DNA of 64,000 bases from Spirochaetia bacterium. GTDB taxonomy: Bacteria; Spirochaetota; Spirochaetia; Treponematales; Treponemataceae. This document shows, in pieces, positions 44,685-53,328 of this stretch. The notes below the pieces were generated by a model. That model did not search any database, was not told the origin of the DNA, and saw only the letters and a program-made list of their open reading frames with translations. The translations under genes and the position numbers were made by a program. Every line of letters starts with the position of its first letter. Within the stretch, counting starts at the first letter, position 1. The DNA is taken from the NCBI GenBank assembly GCA_022768865.1, contig JALELH010000027.1, positions 23,725-87,724 of the forward strand, in the 5' to 3' direction.

Positions 44685-45674
44685 ATGTCGGATAAGACTA
44701 TTACTGTCCTTAATTTACTGGACATGGATTTAAAAGGTCATAACTCTCTTAATATTTGCTGTCTTGCGGGCCGTAGTGGTCTTTCCCGTAAGATTAAGGC
44801 TTCTGACATTAACAGGCCTGGCCTTGCACTTTCCGGATTTTATGAATCATTCGCCAATGAAAGGGTTCAGCTTTTTGGACGTGGTGAATGTGCCTATTTG
44901 CAGAAACTTGAAAGTGAACAGAATCTTGAGCCTATAAGGAAGTTTTTTACATACGAGATTCCATGTGTAGTTTTCTGTCAAAATCTTCAGCCTTCAGAAA
45001 CTATTCTTTCTCTCGCAGAATCATCGGGTGTTCCTGTTCTTCAGTCAGATTTAGGTTCTTCTGAATTTGCACAGAGAATTATTCGTGTTTTGTCCAATGT
45101 TTTTGCACCGAGTAAAACTCTTCATGGTGTTTTTGTTGAAGTTTATGGTGTAGGAATTCTTCTTACCGGAGAATCTGGCGTTGGTAAGAGTGAAACGGCT
45201 CTTGAACTTATTGAACGTGGTCACCGTCTTGTTGCTGATGATATTGTAGAAATTCGTTGTGTAAACGGTAACTCAATTCTTGGGCAGGGTGCAAATAAAC
45301 TTATAAGCCATCATATGGAAATTCGTGGACTTGGTATTATTAATGTTGCTCAGCTTTATGGTGTTGGTGCCATTCGCGAACAAAAGGAAGTTCAGATTGT
45401 AATTAAGCTTGAAACCTGGGATCAGACCAAGGTTTACGACAGAATTGGAACAGAAACTCATTTTATGGATATGCTTGGAGTTAAAATTCCTCTTATTGAA
45501 ATTCCTGTTAAGCCGGGACGGAATCTGCCAATTATTATTGAAGCAGCTGCCATGAATGAACGCCTTAAAACCATGGGCTATTATTCGGCAAGGGAATTTA
45601 ACCAGAATATTTTACGCTGGATTGAATCTGGAGAAGCTCAGAAAGCATATTATGATAGCGAAGATTTATATTAA
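44685..45674 (+). CDS. hprK: HPr kinase/phosphorylase
   Basis: Phosphorylates Ser46 of HPr with ATP or pyrophosphate and removes the phosphate, linking carbon status to regulation. The start at 44685 (MSDKTITVLNLLDMD) gives 329 residues. The N-terminal domain is followed by the P-loop GESGVGKSE, the catalytic HRLVADD, and the HprK signature EIRGLGIINVAQLYG (cut). LKTMGY ends the conserved core. It is divergent from the small acidic gene with 136 bases between the starts and followed 45 bases later by ptsH. Confidence 0.95.
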   Translation: MSDKTITVLNLLDMDLKGHNSLNICCLAGRSGLSRKIKASDINRPGLALSGFYESFANERVQLFGRGECAYLQKLESEQNLEPIRKFFTYEIPCVVFCQNLQPSETILSLAESSGVPVLQSDLGSSEFAQRIIRVLSNVFAPSKTLHGVFVEVYGVGILLTGESGVGKSETALELIERGHRLVADDIVEIRCVNGNSILGQGANKLISHHMEIRGLGIINVAQLYGVGAIREQKEVQIVIKLETWDQTKVYDRIGTETHFMDMLGVKIPLIEIPVKPGRNLPIIIEAAAMNERLKTMGYYSAREFNQNILRWIESGEAQKAYYDSEDLY

Positions 45675-45719
45675 AATTTAAATATTTTTGTTTATATAAA
45701 AATAAAAAGGAAGGACATC

Positions 45720-45986
45720 GTGATCGAAAAAATTTTAACAGTCAGAAACCGCGCCGGAATCCACGCAAGACCTGCAGCACTTATTGCTCAGACTGCAAAC
45801 AAGTTTGCTTCAGAAATTTTCCTGGAAAAAGAAAATTCTTCTGTAAATGCAAAATCCATTATGGGTGTCATTACAATGGCAGCAGCATATAATACAACCA
45901 TTACACTTAAGGCAGAAGGTGCAGACGAAAAGGAAGCCGCAGAAGCAATACTTGCTCTCTTTGAATCAAAGTTTGAGGAGGACTAA
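45720..45986 (+). CDS. ptsH: Phosphocarrier protein HPr
   Basis: 88 residues with both phosphorylation sites in place: His15 in AGIHARPAA, and Ser46 in NAKSIMGV. Starts with GTG at 45720, preceded by AAGGAAGGA at 7-9 bases. No EI or EII genes are in this window. HPr(Ser-P) made by HprK is the likely regulatory form. Its stop codon is directly followed by the lexA ATG. Confidence 0.96.
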   Translation: MIEKILTVRNRAGIHARPAALIAQTANKFASEIFLEKENSSVNAKSIMGVITMAAAYNTTITLKAEGADEKEAAEAILALFESKFEED

Positions 45987-46598
45987 ATGAAAGCACTGAC
46001 AGACCGTCAGAAAGAAGTCCTTGAATTCATTGCAAGGTTTTCTGAAGAAAATGGTTTTCCTCCTACAGTCCGTGAAATTGGAGAAAATTTTGGAATTTCC
46101 CTTCGTGCTGTTCAGGACCATATTGCTGCATGCCAGAAGAAAGGTTATCTTGCTCAGTCTCAGAAAAAATCACGTTCTTTTCGTGTTATAAAGGGTGATA
46201 CTGTTCAGGAACCAAGGGTTTTTGTTGTTAAGGTTCCTAAGCTTGGAACTGTTGCTGCAGGCAAGCCTCTTCTTTCGGAAGAGAATATTGACGGTTATGT
46301 TAACATTGCAGAGCCTTTTGTAAAACCCGGAAAGACATATTTTGCCCTTAATGTTCGCGGAGCAAGCATGCTGAATGCAGGTATTCTTGAAGGTGATCTT
46401 GCGATTATTGAACAGTCAGAAATGGCCGAAGAGGGGCAGATTGTAGTTGCTGTTGTTGAAAATGCAATTACACTTAAAAGATTTTACAGGGAGCAGGACA
46501 GGGTAAGGCTTCAGCCGGAAAATCCTGACTTTCAGCCGATTTATTCAGATAACGTAAAAATTGCAGGCATTATGGTTGGCCTTGTCAGAACATATTGA
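45987..46598 (+). CDS. lexA: LexA SOS repressor
   Basis: 203 residues, repressor of the DNA-damage response. A winged helix-turn-helix (TDRQKEVLEFIARFS, FPPTVREIGENFGIS) is followed by the Ala91-Gly92 self-cleavage site, catalytic Ser127 in RGASMLNAG and Lys164 in ITLKRF. The ATG abuts the ptsH stop, so it is read in the hprK-ptsH operon. RBS GAGGA is inside the ptsH end. I see no obvious SOS box immediately upstream of ptsH, but the spirochaete LexA motif is not known to me. Confidence 0.95.
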   Translation: MKALTDRQKEVLEFIARFSEENGFPPTVREIGENFGISLRAVQDHIAACQKKGYLAQSQKKSRSFRVIKGDTVQEPRVFVVKVPKLGTVAAGKPLLSEENIDGYVNIAEPFVKPGKTYFALNVRGASMLNAGILEGDLAIIEQSEMAEEGQIVVAVVENAITLKRFYREQDRVRLQPENPDFQPIYSDNVKIAGIMVGLVRTY

Positions 46599-46600
46599 TT

Positions 46601-47623
46601 ATGGCTTCTAAGGAATTCTATGTTTTCACTGGTCCTGAAGCCGGTGAAAAAAATGATGCAGTTGCAAATATACGTGCTCAGGCAAAAAAGAAAAACGGCG
46701 AAATTTCTGAATACCGTTATTATGCTTCTGATATTCGTATTGCAGATCTTGTAGCGCAGCTTCAGAACGGGAGTCTTTTTGAGCCTGCTCTTTTTATTAC
46801 AGTCAGAAGTGCAGAACTTATAAAAGGCAAGGGTGATGTTGAACTGCTCTTAAACTGGATTAAATCTCCTGCAGAAAGTTCAAATACTGTAATCTTAATT
46901 TCAGATGAAAATTCTATCGATAAGAAACTTGAATCTGCCTGTGCCGGAGATCATAAAAAGGTTTTCTGGGAAATGTTTGAAAACCGCAAGGCACAATGGG
47001 TTGAATCATTTTTCCGTAAGAATGGTTTTTCCGTAACATCAGATGCTGTAGATCAGATTCTGGAAATGATAGAAAACAATACGGATGCCCTTAAATCTGA
47101 ATGTTCAAGGTTTTTCTACTGTTTTGAAAAAGGTCACACTGTAACCTGCGATGACGTAGATAAAATTCTTTCCCATAACAGGGAAGAAAATGCCTTTACA
47201 CTTTTTGATACAATGGCTGACATTTCAAAAAATCCGTCACAGCGTTTTGAATCTTCCGTAGAAATTCTTGAAAAAATAAAAGCAGCGTCAAAATCCGGTT
47301 ATTTAATTGCTTTAATTGCGGGCCTTACTTATTGTTTCCGTCAGTTAAGAAGCTGGCACAGTCTTCATGCAGAAGGCAAGCATCCCACAGATGTTCAGCT
47401 TAAATCGGCGGGGTTCAGCGGTAAAAAAAAGCAGGAGCAATATGAACGTGCATCAAAACTTTGGAATAATGGTGCAACGTCTTCTATCCTTGCTCTTCTT
47501 GCAGATACGGACGGTTCTCTTCGTGAAACTCCTGATCTTGATGAAAATATAATGGCATTGTGTATTTATTCCATTGTCATAAAGAATGGCTTATTTCCTG
47601 CCAAGTATGAATTTAATCTTTAG
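46601..47623 (+). CDS. holA: DNA polymerase III delta subunit
   Basis: Clamp-loader wrench subunit that opens the beta ring, 340 residues. The start ATG at 46601 (MASKEFYVFTGPEAGEK) is chosen over the TTG at 46595. The walker-like GPEAGEK and VLISDENSIDKKLE lie in the N-terminal AAA+ domain. LIALIAGLTYCFRQLRSW is the typical C-terminal collar helix. It begins 2 bases after lexA stops. Similarity is family-level, since delta diverges fast, so I rate the call below the other operon members. Confidence 0.82.
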   Translation: MASKEFYVFTGPEAGEKNDAVANIRAQAKKKNGEISEYRYYASDIRIADLVAQLQNGSLFEPALFITVRSAELIKGKGDVELLLNWIKSPAESSNTVILISDENSIDKKLESACAGDHKKVFWEMFENRKAQWVESFFRKNGFSVTSDAVDQILEMIENNTDALKSECSRFFYCFEKGHTVTCDDVDKILSHNREENAFTLFDTMADISKNPSQRFESSVEILEKIKAASKSGYLIALIAGLTYCFRQLRSWHSLHAEGKHPTDVQLKSAGFSGKKKQEQYERASKLWNNGATSSILALLADTDGSLRETPDLDENIMALCIYSIVIKNGLFPAKYEFNL

Positions 47624-47671
47624 CATTGTATGCTGAAGATTTTCAGAGCGATTTATTAATTAACTGAATAA

Positions 47672-47707
47672 AAAAAAGGCTGCTCCTCAGTAAGGAACAG
47701 CCTTTTT
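47672..47707. terminator. Bidirectional terminator between holA and rpsD
   Basis: AAAAAAGGCTG and CAGCCTTTTT pair around CTCCT...AGGA. T-tracts on both strands fit the convergent genes. Confidence 0.85.
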
Positions 47708-47744
47708 GCTGGCATAAAAGCCTGACGTTAGTCAAATCCCAGAA

Positions 47745-48338
47745 TTACTTAGAGTAGAATTCAACAACGAGCTGTTCGTTGATTTCTACAGGGCATTCTT
47801 CGCGCTTTGGCATCATGATAAGTTTTCCAGAGAATGATTCTTCTGTAACTTCGATGTAGTCCAAAGGACGGCGGTTTCCGTTAAGGAAAGAAGCCTTAAC
47901 CTGTTCATTTTTCTGTGACTTTTCTCGGAGTGTAATTACCTGACCAACTTTTACCTGAACTGAAGGAATATTTACCTTCTTTCCATCAACACGGATGTGA
48001 CCGTGTGAAACAAGCTGGCGAGCCATGCGAATTGAATTTGCAAAGCCGATGCGGTATACAAGGTTATCAAGGCGTGTTTCCAATCCTACGATAAGGTTTT
48101 CACCAGTCTTTCCTTCCTTGCGTGAAGCGATGTCATAGTAGCGGCGGAGCTGGCGTTCCATGATACCATAGTAAGCCTTTACCTTCTGCTTTTCACAAAG
48201 CTGCTTTCCATATTCTGAAGTTTTCTTTGTCTTCTTGAAAGCCGGATCGTTAGCTCTGTTCATTGCCTTTGGATGTCCACATACGTTAACACCAAGTCTT
48301 CTGCATTCCTTGAAACGTGGGTTTCTTCTTGTTGCCAT
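47745..48338 (-). CDS. rpsD: 30S ribosomal protein S4
   Basis: 197 residues, 16S-binding primary assembly protein and in many bacteria a translational autoregulator. N-terminal basic segment (RRNPRFKECRRLGVNVCGH) and the S4 RNA-binding motif LDNLVYRIGFANSIRMARQLVSHGHI (cut) are present. It is alone rather than in the alpha operon. The leader carries two hairpins that could serve autoregulation. AGGAG precedes the ATG. Confidence 0.97.
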   Translation of the reverse strand: MATRRNPRFKECRRLGVNVCGHPKAMNRANDPAFKKTKKTSEYGKQLCEKQKVKAYYGIMERQLRRYYDIASRKEGKTGENLIVGLETRLDNLVYRIGFANSIRMARQLVSHGHIRVDGKKVNIPSVQVKVGQVITLREKSQKNEQVKASFLNGNRRPLDYIEVTEESFSGKLIMMPKREECPVEINEQLVVEFYSK

Positions 48339-48353
48339 AATATTAACTCCTGT

Positions 48354-48396
48354 TCACCATGGTGATTTTCTCACCAAAATTTTTTGCCGCGGTGAG
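48354..48396 (-). promoter_or_regulatory. Structured rpsD leader with GGTGA-type hairpins
   Basis: TCACCATGGTGA (48354-48365) is a perfect 12-base palindrome, and CTCACC (48370-48375) pairs with GGTGAG (48391-48396). Because both share the GGTGA/TCACC motif they can form alternative structures. They lie 16-58 bases upstream of the rpsD start, so an S4-binding control site is plausible. Confidence 0.5.
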
Positions 48397-48456
48397 GGAT
48401 ATAATAATTATCCCATTCTATAGAAATTTTAATTTGAATTCAATACAATTTGCGCC

Positions 48457-49641
48457 ATGAATAAAAAAATGCTGCTTCTTGCTTTGAAGGCTACAATGCC
48501 TGTTTTTTTCGGATATATTTCCATTGGAATTCCTTTTGGTCTTCTTGTTGTAAATGCCGGCTATCCATGGTGGCTTTCTCCCTTAATGGGGATTGTCATG
48601 TATACTGGTGCAGGTCAGTTTTTTGCAATAGCACTTTTTTCAACGGGAGCTGTTCTTTCTGTCATTGTTCTTGCGGAATTTCTTTTAAGCATACGTCATA
48701 TTTTTTATGGTCTTTCACTTATTGAAAAATATAAGAATTATACTGGTCATTGTCCTTATTTAATGTATTCGATTACGGATGAAACTTTTGCCCTTGTTTC
48801 AACGCTGAAAGTTCCTGATGAATTTGATGCAGGAAAGTTTTATGCGCTGATTTCTTTTCTTGATCAGCTTTATTGGGTTACGGGAAGCCTGATTGGTGCT
48901 GCAGCCTATAAAGTTCTTGAAACCTTTAATCTGACTCAATATCTTGCAGGCGTTGATTTTGCACTTACGGCTCTTTTTGTTGTTCTTGCTGTTGAACAGA
49001 TTCTGTCGCATAAAGAAATTCTCGGTGCCGCTGTTGGTGCTTTAATCTGCGGTTTTACGGTGTGGCTTTTTAAATTGGGCAGATTTGATTCATCTGGAAT
49101 TATTTGGGTTTCAATATGCTTCAGCCTGGTAATAATTTTTATTTTGCGCGGAAAAAATTTTTATAAAAACACTAAGGTTGAAAAATCAATTCAGTCAGAA
49201 AAAAATGATGCAGTTTCAAAGGAAGGATTTTTGCTTGCCGTAGTTTTGATTTTAGCTTTTGTTGTTTTGCTTTATTTTTTCAGCAGATCGCACAATCTTC
49301 TTTCCGGTGAATCAGAATCCCTTGGCTTAACTTCTGCCTTGAAAGCAATTTTCATATCCGGTTTAGTTGTCCTTGCCACAAGAATTTTTCCCTTTGCAAT
49401 TTTTACGAAAGTAAGGCCGCCTTTGTTCATTCATTTTATAGAAAAATATGCACCGCCTGTAATAATGACAATTCTTCTTGTTTACTGTTTTAAGGATGTT
49501 GATTTCAGTTCAGCTTCAGCTTGTGGAATTTATTTTGCAAGCACCTTTGCGGCCGGAATCATTCACCTGATTTTCAGAAACAGTCTTGCAAGCATTGTCG
49601 GAAGCACTTTGCTTTACATGGTTTTATCAAGAATCTTTTAG
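48457..49641 (+). CDS. AzlC-AzlD fusion, branched-chain amino acid exporter-like
   Basis: 394 residues. Residues 1 to about 235 are AzlC-like (PVFFGYISIGIPFGLLVVNAG, MYTGAGQFFAIAL, EFLLSIRHIFYGLSL). After a polar linker (about 245-265, NTKVEKSIQSEKND) comes an AzlD-like part with ATRIFPFAIF, the R-x-x-PF signature, and four helices. AzlC and AzlD are normally two subunits encoded by neighbouring genes. The fusion keeps both halves complete and should act as one polypeptide exporter of valine/leucine/isoleucine or related solutes. It is between rpsD and alaS. Confidence 0.82.
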   Translation: MNKKMLLLALKATMPVFFGYISIGIPFGLLVVNAGYPWWLSPLMGIVMYTGAGQFFAIALFSTGAVLSVIVLAEFLLSIRHIFYGLSLIEKYKNYTGHCPYLMYSITDETFALVSTLKVPDEFDAGKFYALISFLDQLYWVTGSLIGAAAYKVLETFNLTQYLAGVDFALTALFVVLAVEQILSHKEILGAAVGALICGFTVWLFKLGRFDSSGIIWVSICFSLVIIFILRGKNFYKNTKVEKSIQSEKNDAVSKEGFLLAVVLILAFVVLLYFFSRSHNLLSGESESLGLTSALKAIFISGLVVLATRIFPFAIFTKVRPPLFIHFIEKYAPPVIMTILLVYCFKDVDFSSASACGIYFASTFAAGIIHLIFRNSLASIVGSTLLYMVLSRIF

Positions 49642-49699
49642 AAAATGCAGATTCTTCATCAATTGAATTTATTTACTGTTTTTTCTATAATATGCGATT

Positions 49700-51517
49700 A
49701 TGACTGCAAACGAATTACGCTCTAAGTATATTGAGTTTTTTAAATCTAAGAATCATGCAGAGATTTCAGGACAGAGTCTTATTCCTGAAAATGATCCATC
49801 AGTTTTGTTTACAACAGCGGGAATGCATCCCCTTGTTCCTTATTTGCTTGGTGAAAAACATCCTGCCGGAACACGTTTGACTGACTATCAGAAATGTGTC
49901 CGCACAGGTGATATTGATGAAGTTGGAGATCCAAGCCACTTAACTTGTTTTGAAATGCTTGGCAACTGGTCCCTTGGTGATTATTTTAAAAAGGAATCAA
50001 TTGCCTTCTCTTATGAATTCCTTACAAGCAAGGACTGGCTTGCATTGGATCCAAGAAAGATTTCCGTAACTGTTTTTGCCGGCGATGAGAATGCTCCAAG
50101 AGACGAAGAAGCTGCAACATACTGGAAAGCAGTAGGAATGCCGGAAGACAAAATTGCATATCTTCCTGCAAGCGACAACTGGTGGGCAGCAGGTCCGACT
50201 GGTCCTTGTGGTCCTGATACAGAAATTTTCTACTGGGTTGGTGAAGGTTTGCCGCCACAGGGTTCCAACAAGGGAACAGACAGTGCAAACTGGATGGAAA
50301 TATGGAATAACGTTTTCATGCAGTTTGAACGCAAGGACGAAAAAACTCTTATTCCTCTCCCAAAACAGAATGTAGATACAGGAATGGGTCTTGAACGCAC
50401 TAACTGTATTCTTCAGGGTAAAACTTCAGTTTATCTTACAGAAGTTTTCCAGCCAATTATTGCAGTTATTGAAAAACTTGCAGATTATAAATACGGAACA
50501 GACGAAGCTAAAGACCGCAGTGTGCGCATTATTGCTGACCACAGCCGTTCAGCAGTGTTCATTCTTGGTGACCAGAAGGGCGTTTCTCCGTCAAATATTG
50601 GTGCAGGTTATGTTCTTCGCCGTCTTATCAGGCGTGCTGTCCGTGAAGGCATGAAACTTGGCATTGATAAGGAATTCCTTGCAGAAATTGCAGATGCTGT
50701 AATTGCAAACTTTAAGTGTGCATATCCTGAACTTGAGCAGAATGATCAGAAAGTAAAAAGTGAGCTTACACAGGAAGAAGCAAAATTTCGTGATGCACTT
50801 AAGAATGGTGAAAAAGAATTCCAGAAAATGCTTCCAAACCTTATGAAAAATCCTAAGAAGGAAGTCAGCGGTAAAATTGCTTTCCGTCTTTTTGATACAT
50901 TTGGATTTCCTCTTGAACTTACAAAGGAACTTGCTGCTGAAAACGGATTTACAGTTGATACAGAAGGCTTTAAGGAAGCTGAACGCAAGCATAAGGAAGC
51001 TTCTAAATCCCTTGATGCAGGCAAGGCAAAAGGCGGTCTTGCAGAACAGTCTGACATTACTACAAAATACCACACTGCAACACACCTTCTTCAGCAGGCA
51101 CTTGTTAATGTTCTTGGCGATCAGGTTGCACAAAAGGGTTCTAACATCAATAACGAACGCATGCGTTTTGACTTTACTTTTGCACGTCCTATGACAAAGG
51201 AAGAAATCCAGAAAGTTCAGGATATTGTAAACGAACAGATTAAGGCAGATCTTCCTGTAACAATGGAAATCATGCCGCTTGATAAAGCTAAGGCAGAAGG
51301 TGCACGTGCCCTGTTTACAAATAAATATGGAGAAGATGTAAAAGTTTATACAATCGGAACAAAAGACAACTGGTTCAGCAAGGAAGTCTGCGGCGGTCCT
51401 CATGTTCAGCATACAGCTCAGATTGGTGAATTTAAAATCGAAAAGGAACAGTCTTCTTCAGCTGGTGTTCGCCGTATCCGTGCTACAATCAGCGGGGGCC
51501 TTCCACTTGAAAATTAA
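49700..51517 (+). CDS. alaS: Alanyl-tRNA synthetase, short form
   Basis: Charges tRNA-Ala, 605 residues. Catalytic-core motifs include TTAGMHPLVPYL, DYQKCVRTGDIDEVG, GNWSLGDYF and PTGPCGPDTEIFY, and the motif-2/3 region QNVDTGMGLERTNCILQG. The editing domain keeps the HxxxH pair (H458, H462) and CxxxH (C564, H568) zinc motif. The typical C-terminal C-Ala/DHHA1 part (about 270 residues) is absent, which I recall is also the case in T. pallidum, where the protein is near 594 residues. It is not truncated by a frameshift, since the stop follows the conserved RRIRA end. Confidence 0.95.
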   Translation: MTANELRSKYIEFFKSKNHAEISGQSLIPENDPSVLFTTAGMHPLVPYLLGEKHPAGTRLTDYQKCVRTGDIDEVGDPSHLTCFEMLGNWSLGDYFKKESIAFSYEFLTSKDWLALDPRKISVTVFAGDENAPRDEEAATYWKAVGMPEDKIAYLPASDNWWAAGPTGPCGPDTEIFYWVGEGLPPQGSNKGTDSANWMEIWNNVFMQFERKDEKTLIPLPKQNVDTGMGLERTNCILQGKTSVYLTEVFQPIIAVIEKLADYKYGTDEAKDRSVRIIADHSRSAVFILGDQKGVSPSNIGAGYVLRRLIRRAVREGMKLGIDKEFLAEIADAVIANFKCAYPELEQNDQKVKSELTQEEAKFRDALKNGEKEFQKMLPNLMKNPKKEVSGKIAFRLFDTFGFPLELTKELAAENGFTVDTEGFKEAERKHKEASKSLDAGKAKGGLAEQSDITTKYHTATHLLQQALVNVLGDQVAQKGSNINNERMRFDFTFARPMTKEEIQKVQDIVNEQIKADLPVTMEIMPLDKAKAEGARALFTNKYGEDVKVYTIGTKDNWFSKEVCGGPHVQHTAQIGEFKIEKEQSSSAGVRRIRATISGGLPLEN

Positions 51518-51615
51518 AAATTGAATGCAGCATGTAACCTTTTTATAAAGTTACATGTTGTTATAAATAGGTATTTTTAAAAATTTAACTTTGCCTGTTA
51601 TTATTGAGGTTTATT

Positions 51616-52695
51616 ATGAAAAAGATTATTACAACAATTCTGGCATCAATGGTAGCTTGTGCTGCGGTCTTTGCACAAAGCGATACTACTCCCCTTGCTG
51701 TAGTTAAGTACAATAAATCTGAAACAATCATGCTTAAGCATCTTAAAACAAGAGTTGCTTTTGTTCAGAAACAGTACAATATGGATTCTATGTCAGCTGA
51801 ACAGAAGCAGACGCTTCTTGATAATATGATTAACGAAAAGCTTCTTTGTCAGGCAGCAGCAAAAGACGGTGTCGTAATTTCTGACAGCCAGGTAGACAAT
51901 ACCTTCCTTGCAACTTTCAGTCAGCAGATGGGAAGACAGATTACCCAGACAGAACTTGAAAAAGTCATAAAGGAACAGAGTGGCAAGTCTCTGGATGAAT
52001 ATATTAAAGAAATGAGCGGCATGTCTCTTTCTGATTATAAGGCATATTTAAAAAGCCAGCTTACAATTCAGAATTATGTTTCCCAGAAAAAGCAGAATGA
52101 AATACGTGCAATAGCAGCAACAGATGAAGAAATCCGCAATGCTTACGACATGAACAAGTCTAGCTTTAAGTGGGAAGAAATGATGAAGCTTTTCCTTATA
52201 ATGGTTCCAAAAGGAAGTAACGGAATGGCTGCAAAGGCTCTCTGTGAAGATATGAGGAATCAGTACATTAAAGATTCTAAGAAAGGCGAATCTTTTGTTT
52301 CTGATGCCCAGAACGGAAAAAGCTATCAGGCAGGAGAACTTTTAATAGAAAAAACTTCACGTCAGGCACAGGCATTGAGATGGTCAGAAGATAAACTTCG
52401 TGAACTTTTTGGTCATAAGGTCGGATATATCAGTGAAGCAACAGAAACAGGCACGGACTATCAGTTTTATGCTGTCCTTAAGAAGTATGATGCAAAACAA
52501 CTTACTTTAAGCGATGTAGTTCAGCCAGAAACAACAGTTACAGTTTACGATTACATTAAGAACAATCTTTCTCAGCAAAAACAGATGCAGTATTTTACAC
52601 AGGCTGCTCAGGATATGTCTAAGGAACTTAATACAAATGCAAACGTTGACCGCAAAAAGAAGGGAGACGCTTTGACAAAACTTCTTAACTGGTAA
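51616..52695 (+). CDS. SurA-like periplasmic chaperone/PPIase
   Basis: 359 residues from ATG 51616, preceded by GAGGT; the TTG at 51604 is a less likely start. Signal peptide MKKIITTILASMVACAAVFAQ, then a SurA N-terminal-like helical domain (LLDNMINEKLLCQAAAKDGV, SDSQVDNTF, LEKVIKEQSGKSLDEYI) and a region with parvulin-like spacing but without clear PPIase active-site residues. Its position after alaS matches a 39-kDa 'basic membrane protein' gene I recall in T. pallidum. Likely an outer-membrane protein folding factor. Confidence 0.8.
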   Translation: MKKIITTILASMVACAAVFAQSDTTPLAVVKYNKSETIMLKHLKTRVAFVQKQYNMDSMSAEQKQTLLDNMINEKLLCQAAAKDGVVISDSQVDNTFLATFSQQMGRQITQTELEKVIKEQSGKSLDEYIKEMSGMSLSDYKAYLKSQLTIQNYVSQKKQNEIRAIAATDEEIRNAYDMNKSSFKWEEMMKLFLIMVPKGSNGMAAKALCEDMRNQYIKDSKKGESFVSDAQNGKSYQAGELLIEKTSRQAQALRWSEDKLRELFGHKVGYISEATETGTDYQFYAVLKKYDAKQLTLSDVVQPETTVTVYDYIKNNLSQQKQMQYFTQAAQDMSKELNTNANVDRKKKGDALTKLLNW

Positions 52696-52706
52696 GGAGC
52701 GAAGAT

Positions 52707-52740
52707 AAAAACCGCCTGAAATAGCGTCGGTTTTTTCTTT
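52707..52740 (+). terminator. Terminator after the SurA-like gene
   Basis: AAAAACCG and CGGTTTTT pair over 8 bp with a 13-base loop, followed by T run. 11 bases after the stop codon. Confidence 0.7.
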
Positions 52741-52741
52741 C

Positions 52742-52762
52742 AAAGTTTGCGTTGCAAACTTT
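52742..52762. promoter_or_regulatory. Hairpin in the nusB upstream region (AAAGTTTGC)
   Basis: AAAGTTTGC and GCAAACTTT pair perfectly with a 3-base loop. A second hairpin, GCATTTC/GAAATGC (52772-52797), follows. Confidence 0.6.
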
Positions 52763-52800
52763 ATATTTTCTGCATTTCTCACTTCGTTGCGAAATGCGAT

Positions 52801-52841
52801 AAAAAGTCAATCGAAATGTTGAAACATTCGACTGACTTTTT
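52801..52841. terminator. Terminator-like hairpin just upstream of the nusB ribosome-binding site
   Basis: AAAAAGTCA (52801-52809) and TGACTTTTT (52833-52841) with inner TCGAA/TTCGA pairing around a bulge. It ends a few bases before GGGAG, so it can act as a terminator or hide the start region. Confidence 0.65.
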
Positions 52842-52854
52842 ATGGGAGAACAAA

Positions 52855-53328
52855 GTGTCACGTAGAAATGGCCGTATTCTTGCAGTTCAGGCATTATATT
52901 CCTATGATGTGGGAAAAATGCCACTGGAAGAACTTTTAAAACTTGAATGGATTCAGAACGGAACAGATGCTGGTATTGTTCCGGAAGAAATAAAAGAAGA
53001 ATTTACAGAATCTGGTGAGTTAAACAATAAAGCAGAAGAATATGATTTTGCTCGTCTTCTTATTGCAGGAACCATAAATCATATTGATGAAATTGATGAA
53101 AAAATAAAGACACATCTTTCAGGCAAATGGGATTTCAACAGGCTTAATAAGGTTACTCTTGCCGTTTTGCGCATCAGTGTTTTTGCAATTCTATACCAGA
53201 AAGATCTTAATCCTACAATTGTTATTGATGAAGCAATCGGAATTTCAAAAGATTTTGGAACGGATGATTCATTTAAATTCATTAATGCAATTCTTGATAC
53301 AATCCGTAAGGAAGTAGAAAAAGCGTGA
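52855..53328 (+). CDS. nusB: Transcription antitermination factor NusB
   Basis: RNA-binding factor for rRNA antitermination, 157 residues. Start GTG at 52855 (VSRRNGRILAVQALYSYD) fits because GGGAGAAC is 7-11 bases upstream and NusB begins with RRxAR; the upstream in-frame ATG at 52747 would cross three hairpins. LLIAGTINHIDEIDEKI and KDLNPTIVIDEAIGISKDFGTDDSFKFINAILD are conserved NusB helices (cut). The end overlaps the TPR lipoprotein start by 4 bases (GTGA). Confidence 0.93.
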   Translation: MSRRNGRILAVQALYSYDVGKMPLEELLKLEWIQNGTDAGIVPEEIKEEFTESGELNNKAEEYDFARLLIAGTINHIDEIDEKIKTHLSGKWDFNRLNKVTLAVLRISVFAILYQKDLNPTIVIDEAIGISKDFGTDDSFKFINAILDTIRKEVEKA

